Shown in pieces: positions 30,001 to 41,155 of a DNA stretch of 64,000 nt. The notes beneath the pieces were generated by a model. That model searched no databases and was not told the DNA's origin. It was given only the letters and a program-made list of their open reading frames with translations. Within the stretch, counting starts at the first letter, position 1. Each line of letters begins with the position of its first letter. A program made the position numbers and the translations under genes. The stretch comes from Hirudinaria manillensis (Eukaryota; Annelida; Clitellata; Hirudinida; Hirudinidae), in assembly GCA_034509925.1 (NCBI GenBank), contig CM067527.1, positions 4,549,501 to 4,613,500 of the forward strand. Reading direction: 5' to 3'.

Positions 30001-31334
30001 TTTCTTAGAAAGGGGCAATTCATAATTTCATAATTTTTTTCGTATCATCGCTTCTGTTGCAGATTATTTGCTGTGATCGTGATGCTTTGTTATAAGTTAA
30101 AATGCCTTCTAGTGCATACATCTACATTAATGGCCATATTTTCTTGTCTCTGTTTAACCAAAAGCCATACAATCATTTTTAAAGTGCTATTTATTTTAGT
30201 AGTTGCCTTATTTAATGGACGATTGATTAATTTGCAAACACTTAACTCAGTGAGTCACCAGATGAATTTGGTCACTAATTTGGTTTTATGCTGGGCACAG
30301 ATTGTTTCCTTTCTAAACTAAAATAATTATGAGATGAAAAAAAGTTAGAAATAAAATATTTGTGTTATCAATACCTTCACCGTGTGCCATTTGTGAACCC
30401 AATTAAAATCCAATTGTTTATTTATGTTATTCATGGAAATATTCATCATCATATATTCAAGATGTCTTTCTTTTTAAACTAGTTATTGAGCTTATTATTA
30501 TTATTTATTGCAATAATTATTGAGCTGCTCAATGGCGTTTGCTTATCAAATGTCGTTATCATTACGATAATGATGAGTCATAAACTTTTGTTTGAACAGA
30601 GTAACAAAGCACGCTCCGAACCAGAGGACCATGAATATTATGATTATGGTGATGATGACGACGACGACGTCGGTGGTAGTGGCGATGACGACGACAACTT
30701 CAACTACCACCACAACAATGACGAACACCTACCTCCCGTTCCCCCGAGAAGCGTCGAGTCCCTCTCGGACAAGACTCGACCGGTGACCACATCCTCGTCT
30801 GGTGAAGATCCTGCCGGGCAAGAAGATGAGCAGACTTCTCACCAAAATGGCACTCTGCCCAACTCGAAGGACCCAGAATCTCTTGTTCCTGCAAAAGACG
30901 CTGCAGGGTTGCTGTGAATTTTGTTTTCGTTTATTTTTATTTTTGTTCATTTTTAACTCTGATAATGAATCTATAATGTCTGATTTGCATTGATTTGTTA
31001 ATGATGTGCAGTTGTGGACCTATTGAGTCAGTTAGTGTGTTGCATAAAAGTATGCTGGTGATTGTGCAAACACTAGTTATTTTAACAGCAAAAGTTAGTA
31101 ATGTCTTTCTATTTCAGAGTGAATAGTGACCCTCAGGAATTGATTAAGAGAAGGAAACATGACGAAAGAGTGAAGAAGACGAGAGAGACCCTCGAAAGAA
31201 TGAGAACGAAACAGCAGGAGAGTGAATCGGCCAAGCAGAACTCACAGTTTGGCTTCCTTTTCTATGGAGGACTTTCTCTGGCAGTTGCCTTCCTGGGTTT
31301 TGCAGCTTACAAATTCATGTATGACAGTACCTGA
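23277..31334 (+). CDS. PTPN1/2-like: Tail-anchored non-receptor tyrosine phosphatase of the PTPN1/PTPN2 group
   Basis: Nine exons: 23277-23339, 24291-24390, 24530-24630, 25022-25120, 25905-26051, 28876-29085, 29288-29473, 30600-30907, 31118-31334; 476 aa. The start is ACCATGG. The catalytic domain shows the phosphotyrosine-loop [19 protein letters not shown], the WPD loop ([12 protein letters not shown], Asp187), the P-loop [12 protein letters not shown] (Cys221, Arg227) and the Q-loop [13 protein letters not shown]. Exon 8 is a low-complexity acidic linker with a Pro-rich HLPPVPPRS motif, comparable in position to the Pro-rich tail of PTP1B. The last exon has a basic coiled stretch and a hydrophobic C-terminal segment ([17 protein letters not shown]), a tail anchor expected to place the enzyme on the ER, as for PTP1B. 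PTP1B and TC-PTP dephosphorylate receptor and JAK-family tyrosine kinases. Vertebrate PTPN1 and PTPN2 arose later by duplication, so one invertebrate gene may represent both. Confidence 0.93.
24833..24878. repeat. (CA)n microsatellite in a PTP intron
   Basis: Imperfect CACACA tract with AAACAG and ACAGAC interruptions between PTP exons 3 and 4. It generates false open frames. Confidence 0.9.
26052..28875. other. Largest PTP intron (2.8 kb)
   Basis: No exon was recognised inside. It includes an (ATT) run at about 27058-27089. It separates the exon ending in HLQNME from the exon with the WPD and P-loops. Confidence 0.7.
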
Positions 31335-32993
31335 TCATTTCCAGGAGCAATGCGTCCAGGTGAGAATTTGTCGAGGGGAACAACATTGAAATCTAAGTTG
31401 ATTCTTAGAAGCATACATTGCAATAACATCACCAACATGGAGAGTTGGTTTTATTAATAATTATTTTGCTTAATTGTTTGTTTTTTGCTTAGGTAGCTTC
31501 CCTCTTTTCTACTCTCTCCATCTTTCTTACTTCTGCAGAATGAAGGAATGAATGAAGGAGCTGGTGGCAGAAGAAGTATTAAAACTAAGTTTTTAAGACA
31601 CCATCTTTTAAGTATTCTAACTTTTTGTAGAGAATGTAAAGTTTTGATACGATGTCCTTCTATTCTTACTATCCTGGGACAGCTCTTGTTGTTACTGCAA
31701 AGTATGCAAAGCTTGAACTTCTAATGATGGTGATGACGATGTTCAATTCCTTACTCATGGCTTGTTATAATCAGTCGATTAATCGCACTTTATTTATCAC
31801 TAATCAGTGGTATCATTAATTTAGAAATCATTAATTTCATCTTTAAAAAGTTCCATCACTTTAGCAACTGGAGCCAGTTTGTGCCATTTTATAAATGGGT
31901 CTGCAAATCTCAACTCTGTTGAGGAGTGATTTTGTTTTTAATTGTTTCCACAAATCAGGGAATCTTCTGGATTATTTTATTCATGTTTTCTCGATGGGTT
32001 TCATCCACTGGTCAAACAGCATGAGATTATTGCAGGCCTCCATGAAGGCTGTTTGTTAAAGCAAATTGGGATAACCCGATGCAACCATTGATAAAAGCAA
32101 GCATGTAAATATAAAGATGTGCTGCAAATATACAGATACGTGTAGGTCTTAAGAAATGCAATGATTTATATTATATATATATATAAATGCCTGCTTAATA
32201 GTTTGTTATAGATGATATGTGCCTTTTGGAATGGCTTGTTCAATAAAACTAAATGATAGTTCTGGAGAAGCTATGTTACTATGGAAATATGGTAACATGA
32301 TAAAAAGTGATATAATCTGTCTTCTTTTCCAGTTAGGAGTTTTTGGTTTCAGCTTAAAGTTAATTTGTTTGGTGTTATCTCATTTTCTTTTTACCTCTGT
32401 AACTTGATTGTAGAGGAGTTTGGTGTCACGTACTTTGATGTTTTGATTTTAGATTTAGATTCATTTCTCTCAAATTTTCTTGTTACCTGCTGTACAATCA
32501 GTTTTTCATTGTTAAGGTATTCTTCAAAATCTGTTAGATCTTTGTCTTACAATGTGTTTCAAAGTTCTCGTCGTTGGAACGATTTGCTTTTGGCATTGCT
32601 GGAGTTTCATCTGGAAAATTGATTTTGTTATTTGGAACAATAAAATCAGTAATGGTTTGAACTTTCATGGTTCTGTTATCCAGAGTCTTGCGATCTGAGT
32701 TGGGACTTGTGAAGCTCTGAGGTTGGTGGTATCGATGATGATGCCCGTTGTAGGATCGCATCAAAATTGCGGAGTAAATAATTTCTGGCTGTCGAGGACT
32801 GGGAAGTCGAACGATAATTATTAAAATATTTATCCAAGCACGACTAAATATAGGTGAGTTATACAGATTATGTTAAAACTGGTTTGTGATTAACATATCA
32901 CTGGAAGATTTTTGTAAACATTGTCAGAAGTGGAGTTTCGCGCATAAGCGGATCTGAATTTTGTGAATATAGGAGTGTTTTAATTCATAAACC
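31335..32993. other. PTP 3' UTR with a probable intron, and spacer
   Basis: A donor (TCCAG|GTGAGA at 31361) lies only 26 bp after the stop and an acceptor (TTACTTCTGCAG) ends at about 31539, suggesting a 3' UTR intron. The rest has only unsupported short open frames. The last 150 bp form the upstream region of the three-finger gene. Confidence 0.45.
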
Positions 32994-34935
32994 ATGCTAA
33001 ATAATCTAAATATCTACGGCGTTGCTCTCACAATGTCTATAGCCTTTATTACAACGTTAGTAGTCTGTGTTTTATGCTTCTGATTGACGTATAAAGCACA
33101 GACTCGGAAAGAGTTCACCAAATTGTTGGCTAAATTTGAATGAATAAATTTGAATGATTATCAATGATAGATGTTGGAGTATATCAATCTGCTTTTAAAA
33201 TATTAACATATCTGTGGTATTTGTTAAGTAATAGTTAAAGCTATTAACACAACAGTAATTTTTTCAAAATTCCTAACATATGACTTACTTAAAGCTAACC
33301 TTAATTAAATTCGTAACTTATAATATTTCCCCTATTCTACATATTTTCTGTGCTGCAGTTATATTTATAATTATAATAATTTGCAATCTTTTGAGTTGCA
33401 ATTTGTTACCATTTCAGATGCCATCCTTTGAGTTGTCAAGATCACCAAAATACAATTGGAAATGTGACTTGCAAAGTTGATGATAAGAACAAGTTTGTAG
33501 CATTTCAGAGTGCTATTACTAAGTATTCTAAATTAACAAAATGCTTAAAATCTTTGACTTTATCCTGATTTGGGTTAATTGCAATATATTTATCTCCAGA
33601 TTAGAGTAAATCCATAAACATTGTTTCAGCTTCACAGAATATTGTATCATCCTGAAAAATTCAACATCAGGTGACTGGACACAGTCATGTGATGAAGATC
33701 ATCTTTGTATTGGAAAGCAAGAAGAAATTCATTACCATGTATTATATATTTAAATTTTATGAATAATTAATCATCAGATTAGATTAGATTTAGATGTTTA
33801 AATTCTTGGAAAATATAAAAGGACACAAACTTTTACTATACTTTGTGAACTTGTTTTGATATGAAAATCTGAATTGTAATTGAATTTTTAATCTGTTAAA
33901 AGAGTTATTATAGTTTTTAAAGGTTATTGTTATTATTATTGTTATTTGCATCATTTGTTATTCAAATTGTTGCTACAGATTTGTAATGGAGAAGCTGTGA
34001 TGTCATTTTATTGCTGCAGCAAAGATTTGTGTTACAAGGATCATAAAATTGTGGATATTTCCAATCACAGTTTTGTGTGTAAGTGGATTATTTCATTTGA
34101 ATAGAAGGTTGGTTTTGATCTGATTTTTAACTTCAAATCAGGTTCTTCTCAATCACCTTGTTCTTCAAATTATTGCATCAACACGACAATCGAAGATACA
34201 GCTGGGATCATCATCAGCACCTCCATAGATTGTTTTTATGGCCAGAATGGAGAATTTAACAATGTTAACAAGAGAATTTTGGTTGGTATTCTATTCTTTA
34301 TATAACATTTTATCAGAAAATTTTATTAAGAGATAAAATAAAATATATAAAATTGTCTAATGTATATGCTGATCGTAAAAGGATCACTGACTACTGGGTA
34401 TCTATTTAAAACAAGCCTCTGTCAGTCACATGTCCATTAACTAATAATGAGTTACAAAGGTTGAAATTCAATGGCTACCTATAGATGCAGAGCAATAAGT
34501 TTTAGCTTTGTAACAGGCATGACAGTGTGTGATGTTATAGTTTATTATATCAATAATAGATAATTTCAGACAATTTTCCACTTTCATAAACTTATTGTTT
34601 TTTTTTAAATCCAGCTTCAAAATGACCACGTGATGAAGCAATTGTTGACAAACCTTTCCACGACCTGCGACAACTTCACTGCTGCTGCGAATCGCTCAAG
34701 CGAACCTCGCGAGGGATCGAGAACCACGTCGTCGTCTCCGACGGATGCCAGGAACGGATTTTCTGCCGGGGTGGTCATAGGGGCCATTCTGGTCATGGCC
34801 ACCGGGCTGATGCTGGTCGGAGTTGGGGTGAAAAAGTGCTATGAGAGGCATCTCAACCGAAGATTGGAGTATAGCTACGCCCAGTTGACCATAGACATGT
34901 TGGACGATGATGATGACCACCTCATCCTCCCTTGA
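32994..34935 (+). CDS. Single-pass membrane protein with a three-finger (Ly6/receptor-like) ectodomain
   Basis: Exons 32994-33055, 33418-33492, 33630-33738, 33979-34078, 34142-34281 and 34615-34935 agree in phase (2, 2, 0, 1, 0) and give 268 aa. A signal peptide (MLNNLNIYGVALTMSIAFIT) is followed by a cysteine-rich ectodomain: CHPLSC, VTCKVDD, YCIIL, a block around WTQSCDEDHLC, then ICNGEAVMSFYCCSKDLCY. The CC-x2-D-x-C ending is typical of three-finger folds, including Ly6/uPAR and TGF-beta-receptor ectodomains. A second cysteine-containing region and an acidic/Ser/Thr stalk lead to a transmembrane helix (AGVVIGAILVMATGLMLVGV). A tail of about 35 residues has a YAQL (YxxPhi-type) motif and ends in an Asp-rich run. 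No kinase domain follows. It could be a co-receptor or a decoy; I cannot assign an orthologue. Confidence 0.75.
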
Positions 34936-35929
34936 CCTATCACGCGCTCAAGTTCCGCTCCGTTGCACGCTCTCCAAAGTTCGTTTGAGTGGAGACAAAG
35001 TGGCAACTCTGAAAAGTATTCATCTGAAGAACCCAACGGCTGATTTTATTGCAATTTGTTAGGATTAATGCAATTCTTTACACTCTCAGATTGAGCTGAA
35101 CTTTTCTTATTGGTTTTCTTTGCTTAAAAATCAATTGTTGAACCAAAGATTGAGTTCTTTTAGATGTGCATTTCATTTCTTGAACTTGTTTTGATCTTGG
35201 CTTTCATTAATCAAAGCTATTTATTGCCTTTTTTATCCCGTTTGTATTTTTGTGTCAAGTCATCTGTTTTATTTACCTTGTTCTTAACTTTAGGTGGAAC
35301 ATTTATTCATTATGCAAGGAACATCTCTGTTAATTTTACCACTGCAAGCTGCTGGATGTAGTTGTGACTGTCAACTACTGAATAGTTGATCTGAAACATT
35401 GACGTCTTTTTTTATTTTTCTGATTTATCAACTTTATGCCAGAAAGTTTTTTATTCCAGCAAGATCTGCTTTTATTCTTTAGATCAATTAAGTAAATTAT
35501 ATATTACGAAGTTTTAATTTAAATTGAGTGGAATTTAAATGGTTCAATTTGACGGTAATTTCTCTTAATAAAATTTCGCTTAAACCGGGGAAGCGGACGG
35601 AAGCAGGCGTAAAAGGATGTTTTCGTGGTGCGTTTTGTATTTCTTGTACTTCTTGACTGGGTGGGTGGCCTGTCATCAAACCATGGCTAATAGGTGCTGT
35701 GCACGTACTTTACTTTAAAACTTTGCTTCAATTAATTAAGTATAAATTAGAGATAATTTTAAGTAAAGAAATTTTAGTAAAGAACCTCCAAAGGTGGACC
35801 ATCTGCAAAAATTTGAAAATAAAAAAGAAAAATAGAAGTACGTATAACAAAAATATTACAATTAATTAAGCGCAATACTTAAAGTAAAGCTTTAGCTTTA
35901 CTTAATTTAATTGACCCTTTATCCTTGAA
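34936..35929. other. 3' UTR of the three-finger gene and spacer
   Basis: No coding signal seen. A short GC-richer block at 35580-35700 stands out from the AT-rich surroundings but matches nothing I recognise. Confidence 0.4.
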
Positions 35930-36000
35930 GAAACGAAAGTTTGGAAATTCCGGACTTCTTTGTTTCATCGTTGCTGACGTGGCTACCCTTTGAAGTAGAG
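35930..36000 (+). promoter_or_regulatory. Candidate IRF/kappaB-like module and 5' UTR exon of the plus-strand cGAS-like gene
   Basis: GAAACGAAAG (35930-35939) fits the IRF core AANNGAAA. TGGAAATTCC (35942-35951) differs by one base from the kappaB consensus GGGRNWYYCC. A strong donor (GTAGAG|GTAAGC) follows at 36001, suggesting a noncoding first exon. The paralogue at 47 kb has a similar motif pair upstream of its own 5' UTR donor. Confidence 0.35.
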
Positions 36001-36277
36001 GTAAGCAGATTGAGGTGTAGTGGCATTTATTATATTTTTAATTTAAATTTTAAATATTCGAAAAACTCCTCAAATATATAAACAATTTTTTAGACCTTCA
36101 ATTAAGTTTAAATGAATGGCAATTCCTGATCAAAGAAATATTGATCCAAACTTTTCTTTTTGAATTCCACATTTAAATTTCAGCTTTTATCGTGTAGTAA
36201 CCTTAATTTATTATTTATTAGAATAATGACTTGATTATTCTTCAAGTGGTTCAGAGACAAAAAAGTCTTTTTTCAAC

Positions 36278-37443
36278 ATGAATCAAGAATGGCACTCTTC
36301 AAGGGAATTCAACAAAAAGGTCCTAGACTACCATGACAACTATGCAAGACAACCAAATGTGGCTGAGGAAAAAGCCAAACTTGAATCATTGAAGGTAGTA
36401 GTAATCTTATTCAGAGTTTAAAATATATTTAATCTCAATTTAACAACAGGAAGAAATAAGGCAACAAATGGATGCACAGGGACTATTCAAATGCATGGGT
36501 TTCAGCTACAAAGGAAGTACATATGAAGGAGTGAAGATCATTAAATCTGGAACTGATTGTCCAGAATTTGATCTGGACTTCATCATCAAAGGTGGAGAAT
36601 TCCTGGTCGCAAGATCTCCAGACAATGGTTGGTACGAACTCCAAGTAAAGCGGGACAAACCTCACAATTTGCCAATACTGACCAAAGCTGAAGTTGGTGG
36701 AAGTATATTACCAGAAGAGGTAATGCCAATGTTTTATGGATCATTGGCAAAGTGTGAATTTATCAAAACATATGATGTGAAGCTAAGATATCATGGTCCT
36801 GCTGTACAATTGGATGTTCACCATCCAAACACTAACCGCCTATGGTTTCAAGTTGATTTGGCACCAGCTTTCTATTTGGAAGGAACCAATCCAACAGAGA
36901 GATTCTCTGAATGTCATATTGCAAAATCACCTGATGATATTTCGCTTAGAAATAAATGGTATAAATCATATTCAAATGATGAGAAAAGAATGATGGACAG
37001 AGCATCAGGGCAGAGAAAAGTAGTGTTGAGGACTTTGAAAGTGAGTTTCTTGTAATAAGCCAATCAAATTCATAATTTAATCAAAACTAATATTAAATTG
37101 AAATGTTATTTCTTTAAAGGCAATGAGAGGCAAGTCTGCTCAACTTTCAGGATTACAAAGTTACCATTTAAAGATGGTCCTTTTCTATGTCATGAATCAA
37201 TTTAATCATGATTCACATTGGACAACTGATAAGACTGGCCAAAGACTCATTGATGTTTTGATTCACATGCACAAATGTCTAAATGAAGGTGTACTTTATA
37301 ACTATTTCAACAGAAGTTTGAACATACTCAAGTTGAGTGCTGAGGCCAGAGAGAATCTGAAAAACCAGATTTACAGACTCATTACAAATGAAAAAAGGAT
37401 GGATTGCTTCTTAGCATCAACATGCAGGGGGTGTAACTGCTAA
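36278..37443 (+). CDS. cGAS-like receptor / Mab-21 nucleotidyltransferase, copy 1
   Basis: Exons 36278-36394, 36450-37040 and 37120-37443, all phase 0, give 343 aa. The protein has the cGAS/Mab-21 nucleotidyltransferase signature: G61-S62 (GSTYEGVKI), the first acidic pair E78-x-D80 (PEFDLDF), and a third aspartate at D175 (FQVDLAPAF). All expected catalytic residues are present, so it is probably active. The last exon encodes the Mab-21 helical lobe (MRGKSAQLSGLQSYHLKMVL, WTTDKTGQRLIDVL). I see no zinc-ribbon like that of vertebrate cGAS. cGAS-like receptors sense nucleic acids and make cyclic dinucleotides in innate immunity; ligand and product here are unknown. The C-terminus ends CRGCNC, unlike its paralogue. 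Copy 2 at 45845-47035 has identical intron positions. Confidence 0.88.
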
Positions 37444-38376
37444 TTGACAACCTGACTTGCTTGATTGAATTGCAAGTCAAGGTGACAAGTTTCTAGATTA
37501 GATGCTTGCTTTTATTTAGTCATATTGATCATGATTAATATTATATTACACATTTGTCACAATATGATTAGTCATTTAGCGTAATTCATATTTTAGATTA
37601 GATATTTCAAAATATCTTAATTAGTGATCTCATGTGATTTGCTTGTGTTGGAAGGCTTGAAGGGTGTATGCTTTTTGCAATCATTTATTTTTGATTAAAC
37701 ATGCTTTTTTGTTGCACAATATTTCTTCTTTTCTGAATCAAGTTAAGAGGTAAATAATTTGCAGAGTTTTGTTATCACCCAATAATTAATTTAAAGGTTG
37801 ATATCATGTAAGATCAGGTGTGAATCAGATTCGAAAGGGGAGGAGATATGCACTTTAAAAATTAAATTCAGAGATTAAATTGAGACCGAATACGTTCTTT
37901 GATTTAATTTCAGAAATAATTTTTTGAGATTTCGTTATTCTAAAATTCCTATTGCTTGAAAATAAAGTTTTGTTGCTAAAGGTAATGATTAATTATTTAT
38001 TAAATAATGAAGACTAGTCGGTATAGTTCTCAGAATTTTTTTCGGCGACACATCGCCTGGGTAATATTTAAAACCACTTTTTAAGCAGGCAAAATCCTTA
38101 TAATAATAATTATATTAAACATGTGTCACAATGTGTATAGGTATTAAAAGAAAGTGTGACTTAAGATGATTGTCTAACTTTAATCGCCCGCCAAAAAATT
38201 AAAGAGTATTGTGGTGGGTTTCCAGCACAAGCAACTAGGAGAAAGCGGTTAGAATAAAAAATCTATATACACGAAGTTTTCTTATTTCTTGAGTAGAACA
38301 TTTTAAAAATTCACTCGTAATGTGGTTGTAGAATAGAGAACGCCATGCAAATCGTTAGACATGATGCTAAACATTG
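37444..38376. other. Spacer between cGAS-like copy 1 and the LRR gene
   Basis: AT-rich with no exon seen. The LRR promoter and 5' UTR probably lie in the last 300 bp. Confidence 0.45.
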
Positions 38377-40999
38377 ATGAGAGGACCTGTTGAAAAACTG
38401 AGTAATTTCAGCGAGAATAATATGAGTGAACAGGGAGGAGACGATTCTGCAAATGCGTCAAACGAGGACATTTTCAAGCCTGTTGATTGTGAGGGAGTCC
38501 TAATTGTAACAGATCATCACTTTCCCATGCCGTTGGATTTTTTAATGAATTTTCGTGCCTTGAAAGACCTGTCAATTATTCATGGCACTTTGTTTGAATT
38601 TCCAACAGAAATTACAAAATTATTTTCTCTTGAGAAGCTTAATCTCTCTTATAATAATATTTTGGAGCTTCCATTTGAAATAGGTTATCTTATCAACCTT
38701 AAACATTTCAAGTGCAACTTCAATCAAATTAGAAAAGTTCCCTCCAGCATTGGGAGACTTACTGGTTTGGAGTTATTAAAACTGTCAAGAAATAATATTT
38801 CTCAACTTCCAAGCAATTTGGGATTCCTGCAGAAGCTCAATAGTCTGGATGTTTCTTACAATTCTCTCACTTACTTACCTGACAGAATTCCTCTGCCCAG
38901 AAATCTAAGAATTTTGAATGTCAGAAATAATTCTTTGAGGAAGATTCCTGATGCTTTGAGAAACTGTTCCAATCTTACTGAGTGTGATTTTTCCAATAAT
39001 TCTTTGACTGAAGTGCCACTATGGTTGGTTTCTTTATCAAAGTTGAAGCATTTGAATTTGAGTGAAAACTTGATAAATCATATGAACACGAGTGAACTGA
39101 AAGAATCATCTCAATTGGAGTTTCTGGGACTGACCAAGAACATGTTGAAGATGAGTCAATCCCTTTTTAACTTAAAATCATTCTGCAAATTGAGAACCCT
39201 CAAATTTGGAAACATTGGAAGATTGAATTCAACATTCAATAATATGAGAATTTGGGACAATTCCTTACTAGCTCTGAGTTCTTCACTTGAACATTTGGAC
39301 TGCAGCGGTGTTGGATTGAGTCAGCTGCCAGAAAGAATTGATCAACTGGAATTGCTTAAATGGTTGGATTTGGGTAGGCATTGATTATTAAATTTTGTTT
39401 TCTGACCATTTAAGAGATATTTTATGTTAATTTTGTGTTTACTTTTTGCAGGATTTAATGATTTGCATAATTTGCCAGACACCATTTGCAATTTGAAAAA
39501 CCTGAGTTATTTGGATGTTTCTCACAACTTCATCGACTGCCTTCCCGATCAGTTCGGACTTCTCAGTTCACTCGAACAACTTTTCCTCCAGCATAACAAA
39601 GCGAGTCATCATATTTGATAACCATTTATATCTGGTTTGTTATGCACAATTAGAACTACTTATGATATCATTTCAGCTGATAAAACTTCCAGACACATTT
39701 AAATGCCTGAGTCAATTGAGAATTTGTGATTTGTCACGAAATGAACTTATGGAAATCCCTGATGTCCTGCAAAATTTGAACTCTATGCAGTATCTGGATC
39801 TGTTTGAGGTTGTTGTTTTTTTCTATAAAATAATATTTTTATAATTATTTTGTTTTTATCACTAATTGTTTGCTTTGACTGATTATAAAGAGACATTTTA
39901 AAATTCTGTCAGTGGATGCTTTGTTCTTTTTGAGACTTTAAAAATGTTAGTAGTTGATCAGTTTGTACTGATGCACAAAGAACAAAGAAAGTGCACATGG
40001 TTCTAATTTTTGAATACTCTTGTTTGATACAATTTATTTAAAGAAGATGTGTTTACAGAACTGTTTTCAAGTAGATCTGAGGAGTTGGCCTATAAAAGTG
40101 GGGTCTGCAATTCTAAGATCCAGTGGTTGGAAATTATTTTGGCAAAAAAATCAGGTCAGTGATTTAGATCTTTTATAGCAACTTGTTTTTAACAGATTGA
40201 GGGGTCAATTAGCAATCATAAATGCAAATTTTTAGAGATAATGAGGATAAATAGTAGATAGGCAAATAAAATGACATGGAGAACAATAACCATTGTAACT
40301 TCACAATAATTAGCATATTAATTTCTTATGTACAATTATATATAATTCACTGAATAAATTATTATTCACTGATAAAAGAGAGAAACCAGAGATGAAAGTG
40401 AAGTGAATTTTGCTGATGATTATGAGTGAGCTTTGAATATTTATTAATATAATTCAATTTAATAATGACTTTTAGCATAACATAACAACAACAACTACAT
40501 CTCATGTCTGCAATTGATGAAATCATAATAAAATTTCAACGTGCATTTCAGAAACAACGTCTCGGATGCTTCCAGCACGAGTCACTCCGACACATCTTCA
40601 GACAGCTTGGAAGAATCAAACGATGAGATGGATGCATACCAAAGCACGTCCAATAATAAACTACCGACATCCATACAGGAAGATTGGGACACTGAAGTCT
40701 GCTTTGGTCCTGCACTGAGTTTGCAACTCCAACCACCACTTTGCAATGAAACAAAATGCATCAGTCACCCTCGTGGCAACATGTCTCTCTCATCACAATC
40801 AAGAGGAACTAAAGGTTACTTCTTCCACTTGAATTCAATTGAAATTTGGTGCTTGGGTCATTTTTTATTTCAAACTTTCCTTTTAGGAATGTCTTCAGAG
40901 ACCCAACCCCATTTTGGCAAATACCATCTGCCCCCTCCCAAATCATCCAAGAAATACCCAAGTTTTGCAATTGTTGAGGGTCAATTCAGTGATTCATAA
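38377..40999 (+). CDS. Intracellular leucine-rich-repeat protein
   Basis: Exons 38377-39373, 39452-39600, 39677-39808, 40059-~40158, ~40383-40425, 40552-40814 and 40887-40999. The 40059 and 40383 exons have uncertain edges. The first exon alone encodes about ten LRRs of the LxxLxLSxNxLxxLPxx type (LEKLNLSYNNILELP, LELLKLSRNNISQLP). The repeats continue across the next exons without loss of register (WLDLGFNDLHNLP, LFLQHNK then LIKLPDTF). A Ser-rich, probably disordered C-terminal region follows (DTSSDSLEES) and ends SFAIVEGQFSDS. No signal peptide or transmembrane segment is seen. The repeats resemble SHOC2-type plant-like LRRs but no orthologue is assigned. Intron 2 uses a GC donor, fixed by LRR periodicity. 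The gene converges with LTV1, with stop codons 157 bp apart. Confidence 0.78.
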
Positions 41000-41155
41000 G
41001 CTTTGCTCAAACAAGGCAGCATGAAGATCATACTTGAAAACTGGTTGCTCATTCGTTAACTCTTCACTGCTCACATTGCACAAAGAAGCTAAGAATTTCT
41101 TGCCAGGAAAATAGAGACTAGAATTTTTTTGATGGAATTTTATACAAAGAGGTTA

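Noticed and set aside
30546..30950. Minus-strand frames rich in Val and Ile opposite PTP exon 8
   Set aside because: They are antisense shadows of the acidic Asp/Tyr-rich PTP linker, which is in frame with the catalytic and tail-anchor exons.
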